A DNA stretch of 20,059 nucleotides from Firmicutes bacterium UBA1440 (GCA_002329565.1 DCTM01000067.1:1-20059); one strand, 5' to 3'; shown: positions 1 through 8,492, counted from the stretch's first letter. The notes: a model not told the origin generated them from the sequence alone. A program made the numbers and translations.

Positions 1-10
1 TTAGAGGAAA

Positions 11-50
11 AAAAACACCCCAAAAGCCGGGTTTTTTCTTTTTTTGTTTT
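11..50 (+). terminator. Probable terminator of a gene lying left of the window
   Basis: An A-rich run leads into a short stem (ACCC at 17-20 with GGGT at 29-32, loop 21-28), followed by a long T-rich tract to about 50. A-tract, stem and T-tract together look like a Rho-independent terminator read on the plus strand. The stem has only 4 GC-rich pairs, although the flanking A and T runs could extend it past one mismatch. The gene it would serve is not in the window. Confidence 0.4.
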
Positions 51-78
51 TCTCTTGATTTTCGTAGAAGAGAGTGGT

Positions 79-138
79 ACACTGTGTATTGCGTGGTGTC
101 AAGACACGTAGATATTCACTTGATTTCTTATGTATAAT
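79..138 (+). promoter_or_regulatory. Putative promoter and operator of the NiaP-like transporter
   Basis: A perfect TATAAT lies at 133-138, with no convincing -35 at the usual distance (AGATAT at 110-115). An alternative is TTGCGT (89-94) with GATATT (111-116) at 16 bp. An inverted repeat GTGTC-AA-GACAC at 96-107 lies just upstream of the first promoter or inside the spacer of the second. A smaller dyad ACAC-T-GTGT lies at 79-87. The dyads are visible in the sequence. That a repressor, for example an NAD-pathway regulator of the NiaR type, binds there is inference. Confidence 0.4.
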
Positions 139-160
139 GCCACACACAAAGGATAAACGT

Positions 161-185
161 CCGGCGGCAGTACAAAGCTTGCCGG
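161..185 (+). promoter_or_regulatory. Hairpin in the leader of the NiaP-like transporter
   Basis: CCGGCGG at 161-167 can pair with TTGCCGG at 179-185 (5 Watson-Crick pairs plus 2 G-U). The second arm could instead pair with CCGG at 193-196, immediately before the ribosome site GAGGA. The leader could therefore form two alternative folds near the start codon. I recognise no known riboswitch class, and the element may be incidental. Confidence 0.25.
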
Positions 186-211
186 ATACCAACCGGAAAA
201 GAGGATAAAAC

Positions 212-1552
212 ATGTTAAATATTACACACAGAATCGACCGACTGCCGGCAACCCCATTGCTGCGAAAGGTCCTGTTTATCACAGGCATAGGTTGGTTGTT
301 TGATGCCATGGATCAAGGTATGGTTTCGGGAGTTATGGCTGCAATCGGCGCGGATTGGGGTCTTACGACAGGGCAATTGGGTATTATCGGGAGCGCAGGT
401 ATGCTGGGCATGGCATTGGGGGCGGCTTTATCGGGTATGGCGGCCGACAAATGGGGTCGAAGAACCGTCATCATGTATACATTGGTTATTTTCGGCATAG
501 GCAGCATCCTGGCCGGCTTTGCGGTTAACTATCCCATGCTTTTGATTTTACGCTTTATAACAGGATTCGGTCTCGGCGGAGAACTGCCGGCCGCATCAAC
601 TCTGGTCAGTGAATTTTCTCCGACACGGATCCGCGGACGCAATGTTATTATTTTGGAAAGCTTCTGGGCCTGGGGTTGGATTTTGGCAGCTTTGGTCGCC
701 TACATGCTGATTCCGATTTACGGATGGCGCATCGCCTTTTGGGTAGGTGGCGTTCCGGCATTGTTTGCTGCATTTTTGAGAAGAGCAGTTCCGGAATCTC
801 CGCGCTACTTGGCAGCTTCCGGAAAAATTCACGAAGCCGATGCCCTTGTAAAAGTTATGGAGAATCAGGCAAATATTTCCGGACGGGACGCGGAGAACAT
901 CCCCCTCAAAGACGATAAGGATGTTAAAATCAAAGTCTCCTTTGCTGAGCTTTGGTCAAAAAAATATATCAGAAGCACAATTGTGCTCTGGGTTATCTGG
1001 TTCGGAATCAATTTCGGTTATTACGGCTTCGTCCTTTGGACACCGACCCTGCTTATGGGCAAGGGCTTTGCGATGGTAAAGAGCTTTGAGTTTACGCTGA
1101 TTATGTGCCTCGCTCAGCTGCCGGGCTATTTCAGCGCAGCTTATCTCGTCGAACGAATCGGCAGAAAACCTGTACTTACCGTTTATTTTGCAGGTACCGC
1201 CGTGGCAGCCTGGCTGTTCGGCCACGCCGGCGCTTCAAGCGAAGTATTGTTGTACGGCTGCCTTCTTTATTTCTTCAGCTTAGGTGCTTGGGGCTGTGTC
1301 TATGCCTATACTCCGGAAGTTTATCCGACGGTTGCAAGAGGCAGCGGGACAGGCTGGGCAGGAGCGTTTGGCAGACTCGGTGCCTTTACCGCACCTCTGA
1401 TTGTACCTATTGTATATAACTTGTTCGGCGAACAAACCGGTTATACATATGTATTCGCGATGTTTACGGCAGTGTTTGCGATCGTCTCCTTCGTAGTGCT
1501 TGTTTGGGGTAAGGAAACTATGGGCAAGTCGCTCGAAGAAATAAGCTCATAA
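212..1552 (+). CDS. MFS transporter, NiaP-like (nicotinate/aromatic acid type)
   Basis: Twelve-helix major facilitator of 446 residues, predicted to sit in the cytoplasmic membrane and import a small organic acid. Family marks include the TM1 segment GWLFDAMD near residues 27-34, the loop motif GMAADKWGRR at 75-84, RFITGFGLGGELPAA around 114-128, ESFWAWGW near 149-156 and a C-half YAYTPEVYPT segment. From memory these match Bacillus subtilis NiaP (YceI), a nicotinate permease, closely. The ATG start at 212 follows an AGAGGA site at a good distance. The gene converges on the histidine operon and shares a terminator with it. Because of that neighbour an imidazole acid such as urocanate is a possible alternative substrate, but the sequence resembles NiaP more than known urocanate carriers. 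The MFS assignment is firm; the substrate is inferred. Confidence 0.85.
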   Translation: MLNITHRIDRLPATPLLRKVLFITGIGWLFDAMDQGMVSGVMAAIGADWGLTTGQLGIIGSAGMLGMALGAALSGMAADKWGRRTVIMYTLVIFGIGSILAGFAVNYPMLLILRFITGFGLGGELPAASTLVSEFSPTRIRGRNVIILESFWAWGWILAALVAYMLIPIYGWRIAFWVGGVPALFAAFLRRAVPESPRYLAASGKIHEADALVKVMENQANISGRDAENIPLKDDKDVKIKVSFAELWSKKYIRSTIVLWVIWFGINFGYYGFVLWTPTLLMGKGFAMVKSFEFTLIMCLAQLPGYFSAAYLVERIGRKPVLTVYFAGTAVAAWLFGHAGASSEVLLYGCLLYFFSLGAWGCVYAYTPEVYPTVARGSGTGWAGAFGRLGAFTAPLIVPIVYNLFGEQTGYTYVFAMFTAVFAIVSFVVLVWGKETMGKSLEEISS

Positions 1553-1578
1553 AATTTCCCGATTTTTTACACATAAAA

Positions 1579-1628
1579 ACGCCCGTGGGTTTTGTAAAAC
1601 AAAGCCTGCGGGCGTTTCTTTATTTTTC
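1579..1628. terminator. Bidirectional Rho-independent terminator
   Basis: A 17-bp stem (arms 1579-1595 and 1599-1615, with a few G-U pairs) closes an AAA loop. The GC-rich base is ACGCCCG/CGGGCGT. It is followed on the plus strand by TTCTTTATTTTT and on the minus strand by a T-rich run (TTTTTATGTG). It sits between the stop codons of the transporter and the minus-strand operon and can end both transcripts. The plus-strand T-tract overlaps the stop codon of the DtxR-like gene. Confidence 0.9.
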
Positions 1629-1994
1629 GCTTGTATTCAGTGCTTCCTTGAGCTTTTGGTATGTTTCCTCGCTCAAATCATGCTCAATCCTGCATGCATC
1701 ATTTCGCGCATTTTCAGGACTCACTTTGAGAATTTCTTGGAAATAACGCGTAATCGTTCGATGCCGGTCGTAGATTTGTTCTGCCTTCTCACGGCCGGTT
1801 TCGGTAAGCAGAATATGTCCGGATTCGTTAATGGTGATATACCCCGAATTTCTAAGAATCCCCATCGCCCTACTGACGCTTGGTTTGGAATATCCCAAGT
1901 CTGTGGCAATATCTATGGAACGAACATTTCCTTTTTCTCGACCCAGCACCAGTATCGTTTCAAGATAGTCTTCACCCGATTCGTGTATAGCCAT
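1620..1994 (-). CDS. DtxR/MntR-family metal-dependent transcriptional regulator
   Basis: A 124-residue cytoplasmic regulator with an N-terminal winged helix-turn-helix (about residues 20-62, helix around SKPSVSRAM) and the metal-binding dimerisation domain. It ends before the SH3-like domain of long DtxR proteins, so its length is like MntR. Metal ligands expected from the family are visible: D9, E12, H78, C101, E104 and H105. D9 is as in B. subtilis MntR, while C101 in the DACRIEH motif is as in DtxR. This mixed set leaves the choice between manganese and iron open. The start follows AAAGGAGGAG at good spacing. It lies 45 bp after ftcD on the same strand with no visible promoter in between, so it is probably the last gene of the hut operon transcript. 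Its targets cannot be read from the window. Confidence 0.88.
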   Translation of the reverse strand: MAIHESGEDYLETILVLGREKGNVRSIDIATDLGYSKPSVSRAMGILRNSGYITINESGHILLTETGREKAEQIYDRHRTITRYFQEILKVSPENARNDACRIEHDLSEETYQKLKEALNTSEK

Positions 1995-2039
1995 AAACTC
2001 CTCCTTTTCCTCATAAAAGCTTACCGTCTGAACTTCCGC

Positions 2040-2936
2040 TTACAGCAGGTGATTCTCTATCACTTGTCCGTCAAAGTTGAAGTTCTCTACCTGTAGATAG
2101 TATTCAGCCGAATCGATCAGCGCCTTCATTGGGCAAAGACCGATGATTTCAGTACCGATTACCGGCACGCCGTAACGTGCGGCCTCGGCCTTGACGAGCT
2201 CCGTTACCCTGTAAAGCGGAGTAACCGTGAAGTCAGTCATATTGATCGAAACCTGTGCGATGTTTCTCTCTTCCAGCATCACTCCGAGCGCCTTGACACA
2301 TTCCAGCCCGCCGCCGGATTTTCTGATGATCTTGGCAATCTTATTGGCGATCTCAATGTCGCTCGTACCGAGATTGATGTTGTATGCAACAAGCGGCGGT
2401 CTCGAACCTACCGCAACCACTCCGCCCGTCGGGTGTATACGGCGTCCGCCGAAGTCCGGCGCCCACTGTTCTTCCTTGACCTTATCTGCCATACCTTCGA
2501 ATTGGCCCTTTCTGATAGCAGCCAAATTCTGTCTGTGCGGCGCTGTAGCCGATTTTTCATAGAGGAACACAGGCAGCTCCGCCTCCTCTGCGATGCGGCG
2601 TCCTACTCTCTGTGCAAGCTCGTCGCATTCCTCCGCTGTCGTATCCTTAATCGGTACAAACGGAATCACGTCTACGCAACCCATTCTCGGGTGTTCACCC
2701 TCGTGCTTTGTGAGATCGATCAGCTCAACAGCCTTCTTCGCCAGCTTAACGCTCGCTTCTTCGCAGGCTTTGGGACTGCCCATATATGTTATAACCGTTC
2801 TGTTGTGGCTCGGGTCTGACGAATAATCCAGCAGTGAGCAGCCCGGAGTATTACGGATCTGGTCTACGCACGCTTCTATAATTTCCTTGTTTCTGCCTTC
2901 GGAAATATTGGGTATACTTTCAATAATCTTAGCCAT
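2040..2936 (-). CDS. ftcD: Glutamate formimidoyltransferase (EC 2.1.2.5)
   Basis: Transfers the formimino group from N-formimino-L-glutamate to tetrahydrofolate, releasing glutamate; this is the glutamate-forming step of histidine breakdown in the cytoplasm. The 298 residues match the stand-alone formiminotransferase rather than the fused mammalian FTCD. The segment GEHPRMGCVDV carries the catalytic histidine at residue 82, the same number as in porcine FTCD. SIPNISEGRN at 7-16 is the usual N-terminal signature. The start ATG follows GAGAGG about 12 bases upstream, a slightly long spacing. It lies 40 bp after fchA and 45 bp before the DtxR-like gene. The presence of this enzyme with no hutG or hutF shows that the pathway conserves the one-carbon unit on folate, as in known clostridial histidine fermenters. 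Confidence 0.95.
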   Translation of the reverse strand: MAKIIESIPNISEGRNKEIIEACVDQIRNTPGCSLLDYSSDPSHNRTVITYMGSPKACEEASVKLAKKAVELIDLTKHEGEHPRMGCVDVIPFVPIKDTTAEECDELAQRVGRRIAEEAELPVFLYEKSATAPHRQNLAAIRKGQFEGMADKVKEEQWAPDFGGRRIHPTGGVVAVGSRPPLVAYNINLGTSDIEIANKIAKIIRKSGGGLECVKALGVMLEERNIAQVSINMTDFTVTPLYRVTELVKAEAARYGVPVIGTEIIGLCPMKALIDSAEYYLQVENFNFDGQVIENHLL

Positions 2937-2976
2937 GTTTTTGGTATCCTCTCTGTATTAGATCTGTTTCTTCTTG

Positions 2977-3606
2977 TTATTCGTACGATGCGAGTATCGT
3001 CTCGTAAATCTCATCGGCAATTGCGGTGCCGGCGGCAACTACGGCCACGCCTTCCTTTTCAAAATACGCCTTCTTCTCGGGGTCCTTGATCGACGACAAG
3101 TTGATCTTTACGTTCAGCCACGAGCCGAGCAGCGCGCTTCTTAAGTTCAAAGCCGCTACTCCGAGATCCGAAGAAACATTTGGGTTGGAATTCCCAATCA
3201 GCTTCTTCGTAACAGCCAGCGCTTCTGCACACAGCTTCATGGATTCGAACGGAACTTCGGTAGCGTGCAGTGTTGCCAAGCCGATGGCCGCGCTTCTGGC
3301 TTGTTTTTGCTCATCTGTGTCTTTCGGCATTTGGTAAGCCGCAGACACTTCATTGAACGCTTCAGTATCCTTATCTATGCTTTCGATCAAATCGGAGAGA
3401 AGCTTCGTGCCCTTTGTAACAGTCTCCTCACAAACGGGGAAAAAGTCTGCATAGCGCTCTCTGCCAAACGTCAGATTCGCCACCATCAGTGCAAGAGCGA
3501 TACCCTGCGCGCCTGCGAGCGCACTCACACTGCCGCCGCCCGGCGCAGGTGCATCCGAGGACAGTAACTGCAGGAATTCGGTGATTTTCATATCCGCTAA
3601 TTTCAT
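2977..3606 (-). CDS. fchA: Formimidoyltetrahydrofolate cyclodeaminase (EC 4.3.1.4)
   Basis: Converts 5-formimino-tetrahydrofolate to 5,10-methenyl-tetrahydrofolate and ammonia, feeding the one-carbon pool. The 209-residue, mainly helical protein carries the family hallmark PGGGSVSALAGA at residues 22-33 and the YEA-type C-terminal helices. Its length fits stand-alone cyclodeaminases (about 200-215). The start is well supported by AAAGGAGA 8 or so bases upstream. It lies 26 bp downstream of hutI and 40 bp upstream of ftcD in one transcription unit. In animals the two activities are fused in one channelling protein; here they are adjacent separate genes in the order cyclodeaminase then transferase. 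Confidence 0.94.
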   Translation of the reverse strand: MKLADMKITEFLQLLSSDAPAPGGGSVSALAGAQGIALALMVANLTFGRERYADFFPVCEETVTKGTKLLSDLIESIDKDTEAFNEVSAAYQMPKDTDEQKQARSAAIGLATLHATEVPFESMKLCAEALAVTKKLIGNSNPNVSSDLGVAALNLRSALLGSWLNVKINLSSIKDPEKKAYFEKEGVAVVAAGTAIADEIYETILASYE

Positions 3607-3632
3607 AATCTCAGTCTCCTTTTATTGTTGTA

Positions 3633-4868
3633 TTAAACAAGCACGCCTTTTTTAATGGTTTGCAATGCCATGTTCGAACCGAAACGGTAGCAAAGCATCT
3701 CCATATCGGGTGCATCCCAAATAACGAAGTCGGCCTGCTTGCCGGGCTCAGCAGTACCTACCTTGTCGCCCATACCGATTGCACATGCCGGGTTAATCGT
3801 AACCGCCGTGAGAATTTCCTCAGGAAGCATCCTGTATTTCAGATAACCCAGATTAATCGCAAACTGCAAGTTCAACGAAGGACACGAACCCGGATTAAAG
3901 TCAGATGCAATGGCGACCGGAATGCCGAGTTCAATCATTCTCTTTGCTGGCGCAAACGTCTTGCCCAGGTAAAACGAAGTGGCAGGCAACAACATTGCCG
4001 TCGTGCCGGCTTGCTGCAGCGCAGCCATACCCTTTTCACCTATGGCGATCAGGTGCTCGGCCGAAACGGCACCCATTCTGCCGGCGAGCTCCGATCCGCC
4101 GATTTCTTCAATTTCGTCGGCGTGGAGTTTAAGCTTAAATCCCAGTTCCTTGGCAACCTTCATATATTTTTCCGTCTGCGGGACATCGAAGACGCCCTCT
4201 TCGCAGAAAGCATCGCAAAATTGCGCAAGATTTTCCTTCTTTACATACGGCAACAGCTCGTCGCACATTAAGTCGATGTAAGCATCAGCCTTACCCTTGT
4301 ATTCGTCCGGAACCGCATGCGCACCCATAAAGGTGGACACTACATCCATCGGATGATCGGCATTCAGCTTTTCGACTACTTTGAGCATCTTGATCTCGTT
4401 TTCAAAGTCAAGACCGTAACCGCTCTTGGCCTCACAGGTCGTCACACCGAGGCCCATCATTTCATCGAGAAAGCCCTCGGCCTTGTCGTACAGTTCCTCA
4501 AACGATGCCTTGCGCGTATTGCGCACCGTATCGAGAATACCTCCGCCGGCCGCGAGGATATCGAGATATCCCGCTCCGGCAAGCTTGAGCGGAATTTCGT
4601 GCTGACGATATCCTCCGAACACGAGATGCGTGTGCCCCTCTACTAGACCCGGCGTCATAAGCCTGCCCTCAGCATCTATAATCGTGTCGGCATCGTCAGC
4701 GCCCTGCGGCAGCTTGCCTTCAAAAGTAACCTCTTTTATGATGCCGTTCTCGCACAAGACAGCGGCATTCTTCAACTTTATATTCTCTCCCTGCTCTGCA
4801 CCTTTGTGCGGATGGCTTCCGACCGGCGACTGCAGGAGCCCTATATTCTTAATTAAAAGTGTGCTCAT
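3633..4868 (-). CDS. hutI: Imidazolonepropionase (EC 3.5.2.7)
   Basis: Metal-dependent amidohydrolase that opens imidazolone-5-propionate to N-formimino-L-glutamate. Counting from the chosen start (411 residues), the metal and catalytic residues fall where expected for the family: H79 and H81 in EGHTHLVFGG, H184 in GAHAVP, H249 and E252 in KLHADE, H272, and D323 in ASDFNPG. The reading frame is open further upstream (GTG at 4877, ATG at 4874). I chose ATG at 4868 because the bases before it, TAAGTAGGTGAT, match the full anti-Shine-Dalgarno complement at 11 of 12 positions with correct spacing. That ribosome site overlaps the hutU stop codon (4878-4880), so translation of hutI is probably coupled to hutU. 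Confidence 0.95.
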   Translation of the reverse strand: MSTLLIKNIGLLQSPVGSHPHKGAEQGENIKLKNAAVLCENGIIKEVTFEGKLPQGADDADTIIDAEGRLMTPGLVEGHTHLVFGGYRQHEIPLKLAGAGYLDILAAGGGILDTVRNTRKASFEELYDKAEGFLDEMMGLGVTTCEAKSGYGLDFENEIKMLKVVEKLNADHPMDVVSTFMGAHAVPDEYKGKADAYIDLMCDELLPYVKKENLAQFCDAFCEEGVFDVPQTEKYMKVAKELGFKLKLHADEIEEIGGSELAGRMGAVSAEHLIAIGEKGMAALQQAGTTAMLLPATSFYLGKTFAPAKRMIELGIPVAIASDFNPGSCPSLNLQFAINLGYLKYRMLPEEILTAVTINPACAIGMGDKVGTAEPGKQADFVIWDAPDMEMLCYRFGSNMALQTIKKGVLV

Positions 4869-4877
4869 ATTCATCAC

Positions 4878-6926
4878 CTACTTAAAAAAGCGTGCTACCG
4901 TATCTGCAACGAGTGCCTCGTCCGCAACATACGGAATTGTGATATGGCCTGCGCCCTTAGCCATAGCGTTGTTTGTCATGCCGTAGTTCGCATTGTATGC
5001 GGCCGCCGTTTCGAGAGCGTTTTCATTTCTTGCCCAGCTTCTCCTGGCTACACCACTCATGACATCCCACATCATAGCCGACTTGATAATTTCATCAACC
5101 CGTTCGGAGCCGTCAAGCACGAGACCGAAGCCACCGTTGATGGACTTTCCTATGCCGACTCCGCCGCCGTTATGCAATGCACAAAGCGACATTCCTCTCG
5201 CTGCGTTACCCGCAAAGCACTGTACGGCCATATCCGCCATGACATTTGAACCATCCTTGATGTTGGCCGTCTCTCTGAAAGGAGAATCCGTACCCGAAAC
5301 ATCGTGGTGGTCTCTGCCAAGCATCACAGGTCCGATCTTTCCTTCTCTGACCAACTCGTTGAAGCGCAGCGCGATCCGCGTTCTGCCCTCGGCATCCTGA
5401 TAAAGAATGCGCGCCTGTGTACCGACGACCAGCTTATTCTTCTTGGCATCACGAATCCATACCCAGTTGTCCCTGTCTTGGAATCTTCTGTTCGGATCGA
5501 TACATTCCATAGCAGCGCGGTCGGTCGCGTCGAGGTCTTCGGGTTTGCCCGAAAGGCAGACCCAACGGAATGGTCCGTATCCATAGTCGAACAACATCGG
5601 TCCCATAATATCTTCCACGTAAGAAGGCCAAATGAAGCCATCCTTCTCGTCTACTCCGTTCTTGGAGATTTCCTTGACACCGGCATCGTACATGGCCTTT
5701 AAGAAGGAATTGCCGTAATCGAAGAAATACGTTCCGTTTTCTACCAACGCCTTGATGGCTTTGAAATGTCTGTGCAGGGTCTTATCGACTTCCTTGCAAA
5801 AACGCTCTCTGTCATTGTGGAGTAGCTGTGTACGTTCATCGAAGGTCATGCCTGCCGGGCAATAACCGCCGTTGTAAACGTTATGGCATGAGGTCTGATC
5901 GGATAACAGATCGATCTTAAACTTTCCGGCGACCGCCGCTTCAAGAAGATCGACGATATTACCGTGGTATGCGATTGAAATAGTTTCCTTCTTCTCTCTC
6001 TTTTCATTTGCCAAAGCAAACACCGCATCGATGTCATCCATAATCACATCTACCCAACCCTGCTTATGGCGGGTTTCGATTCTCGACAGGTCGACTTCGG
6101 CAAAGATACCGACTGCATTGGCGATGTTGGCCGCCTTAGGCTGCGCACCGCTCATACCGCCCAATCCCGACGATACGAATGTATATCCCTGTAAATCTCC
6201 GTTGGCCGGTACGCCGAGCGTCTTTCTGCCTGCGTTCAAAATCGTGTTGAACGTGCCGTGAACAATGCCTTGGGGTCCGATGTACATCCATCCGCCGGCC
6301 GTCATTTGACCGTAGTTTGCAACACCCATCTGTTCTGCGATTTCCCAGTCATCGAGATTGTCAAACATTCCGACCATCATCGAGTTTGTTATAATTACTC
6401 TCGGCGCAGTCGGCTTGGAAGGGAACAATCCCAACGGATGCCCGGATTCGACCACCAGCGTCTGCTCGTCCGTCAACTCTTCGAGATATTTCTTGATCAA
6501 TCTGTATTGCAGCCAGTTCTGACACGGCTGACCTGTCTCTCCGTAAGTAACAAGCTCATACGGATAGAGCGCGATTTCAAAATCTAGGTTGTTGTCGATC
6601 ATTACCTGAAACGCCTTACCCTCGATGCACTTGCCCTTGTACTCATCAATCGGCTTACCGTAGATTCTTCCTTGCGGCCTGTATCTGTAAGCATAGATTC
6701 TGCCGTAGTCCTTGAGTTCCTGCATAAATTCCGGCGCCAGTGTTTCGTGCAATTCCTGCGGTACATATCTGAGCGCATTTTTCAGAGCTATCTTTGTCTG
6801 TTCTTCTGTGAGTCGGAACCCTCTGTCGGGTGCTCTTCTGATCCCCTCGATAAATTCCGGATATTCCGGCAAGGTGGCGTCCAATTTGATCGTCATCGCC
6901 GCTGCGATTTCTTTGTTATCCAACAT
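4878..6926 (-). CDS. hutU: Urocanate hydratase (EC 4.2.1.49)
   Basis: NAD-dependent urocanase that hydrates urocanate to imidazolonepropionate in the cytoplasm. The 682 residues are longer than the roughly 555 of the proteobacterial form and fit the long form seen in several anaerobes. Visible landmarks are GGWMYIGPQGIVHGT around 211-225, the NAD-binding glycine-rich segment SGLGGMSGAQPKA at 253-265, the cysteine C457 in GPFRWVCLSG, and the C-terminal block DVSGTDSPFRET with LHNGGGVGIGKS near 585-596. The start ATG follows AAAAGGAG at 7 bases. It lies 33 bp after hutH and its stop overlaps the hutI ribosome site. No frameshift or missing block is seen. Confidence 0.95.
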   Translation of the reverse strand: MLDNKEIAAAMTIKLDATLPEYPEFIEGIRRAPDRGFRLTEEQTKIALKNALRYVPQELHETLAPEFMQELKDYGRIYAYRYRPQGRIYGKPIDEYKGKCIEGKAFQVMIDNNLDFEIALYPYELVTYGETGQPCQNWLQYRLIKKYLEELTDEQTLVVESGHPLGLFPSKPTAPRVIITNSMMVGMFDNLDDWEIAEQMGVANYGQMTAGGWMYIGPQGIVHGTFNTILNAGRKTLGVPANGDLQGYTFVSSGLGGMSGAQPKAANIANAVGIFAEVDLSRIETRHKQGWVDVIMDDIDAVFALANEKREKKETISIAYHGNIVDLLEAAVAGKFKIDLLSDQTSCHNVYNGGYCPAGMTFDERTQLLHNDRERFCKEVDKTLHRHFKAIKALVENGTYFFDYGNSFLKAMYDAGVKEISKNGVDEKDGFIWPSYVEDIMGPMLFDYGYGPFRWVCLSGKPEDLDATDRAAMECIDPNRRFQDRDNWVWIRDAKKNKLVVGTQARILYQDAEGRTRIALRFNELVREGKIGPVMLGRDHHDVSGTDSPFRETANIKDGSNVMADMAVQCFAGNAARGMSLCALHNGGGVGIGKSINGGFGLVLDGSERVDEIIKSAMMWDVMSGVARRSWARNENALETAAAYNANYGMTNNAMAKGAGHITIPYVADEALVADTVARFFK

Positions 6927-6959
6927 CGTCCTTCTCCTTTTATCTCATATATGTTTCTG

Positions 6960-8492
6960 TTACATCAATTTGCCAACCGCTTTTTCCACAGCCTCGACAA
7001 GAGAGTTGTCTTTAATCATCTCGTCAAACTTGACCAGCTCATCGTGCATTATAACATCGTCGTCGATAGGATCGGAAAGCGTTCTTATATAATCGTACGC
7101 CGCCTTCGTAGCGGGCGCGAGTTTTTCTTCGTAATCACCGCGCAGCCAGATAGCCTGTGCAGCCGAGGCCAGCTCGATGCCAATAACCTTTTGCGTGTTA
7201 TCGAGCACCATCGCTGCCGTCCTTGCAGCAGTCGTTCCCATCGATACGTGGTCTTCCTGGTTACCCGAAGACGGTATTGAATCGACCGAGGCCGGATGGT
7301 CGTAAATCTTGTTTTCCGAGACCATCGATGCCGCCGCATACTGTGCAATCATAAATCCGGAACATACGCCGCCGTGCTTTGTCAGGAACGGAGGCAATCC
7401 TTCCGAAAGATGCGGGTTAATCAAGCGTTCCGCTCTGCGTTCGGAAATGTTGCCGAGCTCAGAGATAGCGATCTTGAGAAAGTCGAAAGTAAGCGCCATC
7501 GGTTGTCCGTGGAAATTTCCGCCCGAGATAACCTCATCCTCATCGGGAAAGATCAACGGGTTATCGGTAACTGCATTAATCTCGGCCGAGACCATCTTGT
7601 ACGCATATTCTACCGCATCACGCGAAGCCCCGTGTACCTGCGGAACGCAACGCAATGAGTAAGGATCCTGTACCTTGTCCGGATTTACCGGACCGACATT
7701 GCGGCTGCCCTTTAAGATGTTGAGAATATTTTGCGCCGCCACTTTCTGCCCCTGTTGGCCTCTGAGATCATGCACCTTACTGTCATAAGCTTTCGTAATG
7801 CCGTTGAGTGCTTCCATCGTCATCGCCGCCGCGATGTCAGCGACCTTGAGGAGATTCATGGCATCATAGAGTACATTGACGCCTATGGCGGTCATGACCT
7901 GTGTTCCGTTATTGAGTGCAAGACCTTCCTTGGCAGCCAGTTCGATTACTTCGATGCCTGCAAGTTTCATAGCTTCTGCGCTGTCCATAACCTTGCCTTT
8001 GTATTCGGCCTTGCCTTCACCCATCATCGTCAGCACGATGTGAGAGAGCGGAGCCAAGTCTCCCGAGGATCCGAGAGATCCCTTTTCCGGAACTATAGGA
8101 TGCACGCCCTTGTTCAGCATCTCTATCAATGTGTCGAGTGTCTGCAATCTGATACCCGAATTTCCGCGCGAAAGCGCATTGCAACGCAGGAGCATAGCCG
8201 CACGTACAACATGTGTAGGCAGCGGATCTCCCATGGCACAGGTATGACTGATAATCAAGTTCTTCTGTAACGCCGCCGTCTCTTCTTTAGAAATCAATAC
8301 GTTTGCAAATTTTCCGAAGCCCGTCGTCAGTCCATAAATGATATCGCCGTTTTCAAGCTTTGCTTCTATATAGTCACGCGCTTTTTTAACGGCTTTACGC
8401 GCATCCTCTGTCAGCTCTACCTTTTCATAACCGCGACAAACTCGGATGACTTGATCCACCGTAAGATCGCGACCGTTGATTTTAATAGACAT
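6960..8492 (-). CDS. hutH: Histidine ammonia-lyase (EC 4.3.1.3)
   Basis: Eliminates ammonia from L-histidine to give urocanate, the first step of the pathway. The product of 510 residues has the family length. It shows the YGLTTGFG tyrosine-loop near residue 53, the MIO cofactor region GSLGSSGDLAPLSH at about 138-151, NGTQVMTA, and the C-terminal SSGNQEDHVSMG motif. The MIO triad reads Ser-Ser-Gly instead of the usual Ala-Ser-Gly; the central Ser and Gly are kept. An upstream in-frame ATG at 8507 has no ribosome site. ATG at 8492 follows GGGAG by 8 bases and gives the conventional N-terminus MSIKING, so I use it. It is the first gene of the operon and is preceded by a strong promoter and a palindromic operator. 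Confidence 0.95.
   Translation of the reverse strand: MSIKINGRDLTVDQVIRVCRGYEKVELTEDARKAVKKARDYIEAKLENGDIIYGLTTGFGKFANVLISKEETAALQKNLIISHTCAMGDPLPTHVVRAAMLLRCNALSRGNSGIRLQTLDTLIEMLNKGVHPIVPEKGSLGSSGDLAPLSHIVLTMMGEGKAEYKGKVMDSAEAMKLAGIEVIELAAKEGLALNNGTQVMTAIGVNVLYDAMNLLKVADIAAAMTMEALNGITKAYDSKVHDLRGQQGQKVAAQNILNILKGSRNVGPVNPDKVQDPYSLRCVPQVHGASRDAVEYAYKMVSAEINAVTDNPLIFPDEDEVISGGNFHGQPMALTFDFLKIAISELGNISERRAERLINPHLSEGLPPFLTKHGGVCSGFMIAQYAAASMVSENKIYDHPASVDSIPSSGNQEDHVSMGTTAARTAAMVLDNTQKVIGIELASAAQAIWLRGDYEEKLAPATKAAYDYIRTLSDPIDDDVIMHDELVKFDEMIKDNSLVEAVEKAVGKLM

Noticed and set aside
161..200. Known riboswitch before the NiaP-like gene
   Set aside because: The leader is short and shows none of the conserved cores I recognise for common riboswitch classes.
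1..309. A 102-codon minus-strand frame over the left edge and the start of the transporter
   Set aside because: It overlaps the transporter start and its leader, encodes low-complexity ends from the A/T tracts, and has no ribosome site or family resemblance.
1656..2096. A 146-codon plus-strand frame opposite the DtxR-like gene
   Set aside because: It is a shadow of the minus-strand regulator and ftcD; the translation has no domain character and the true genes have intact motifs.
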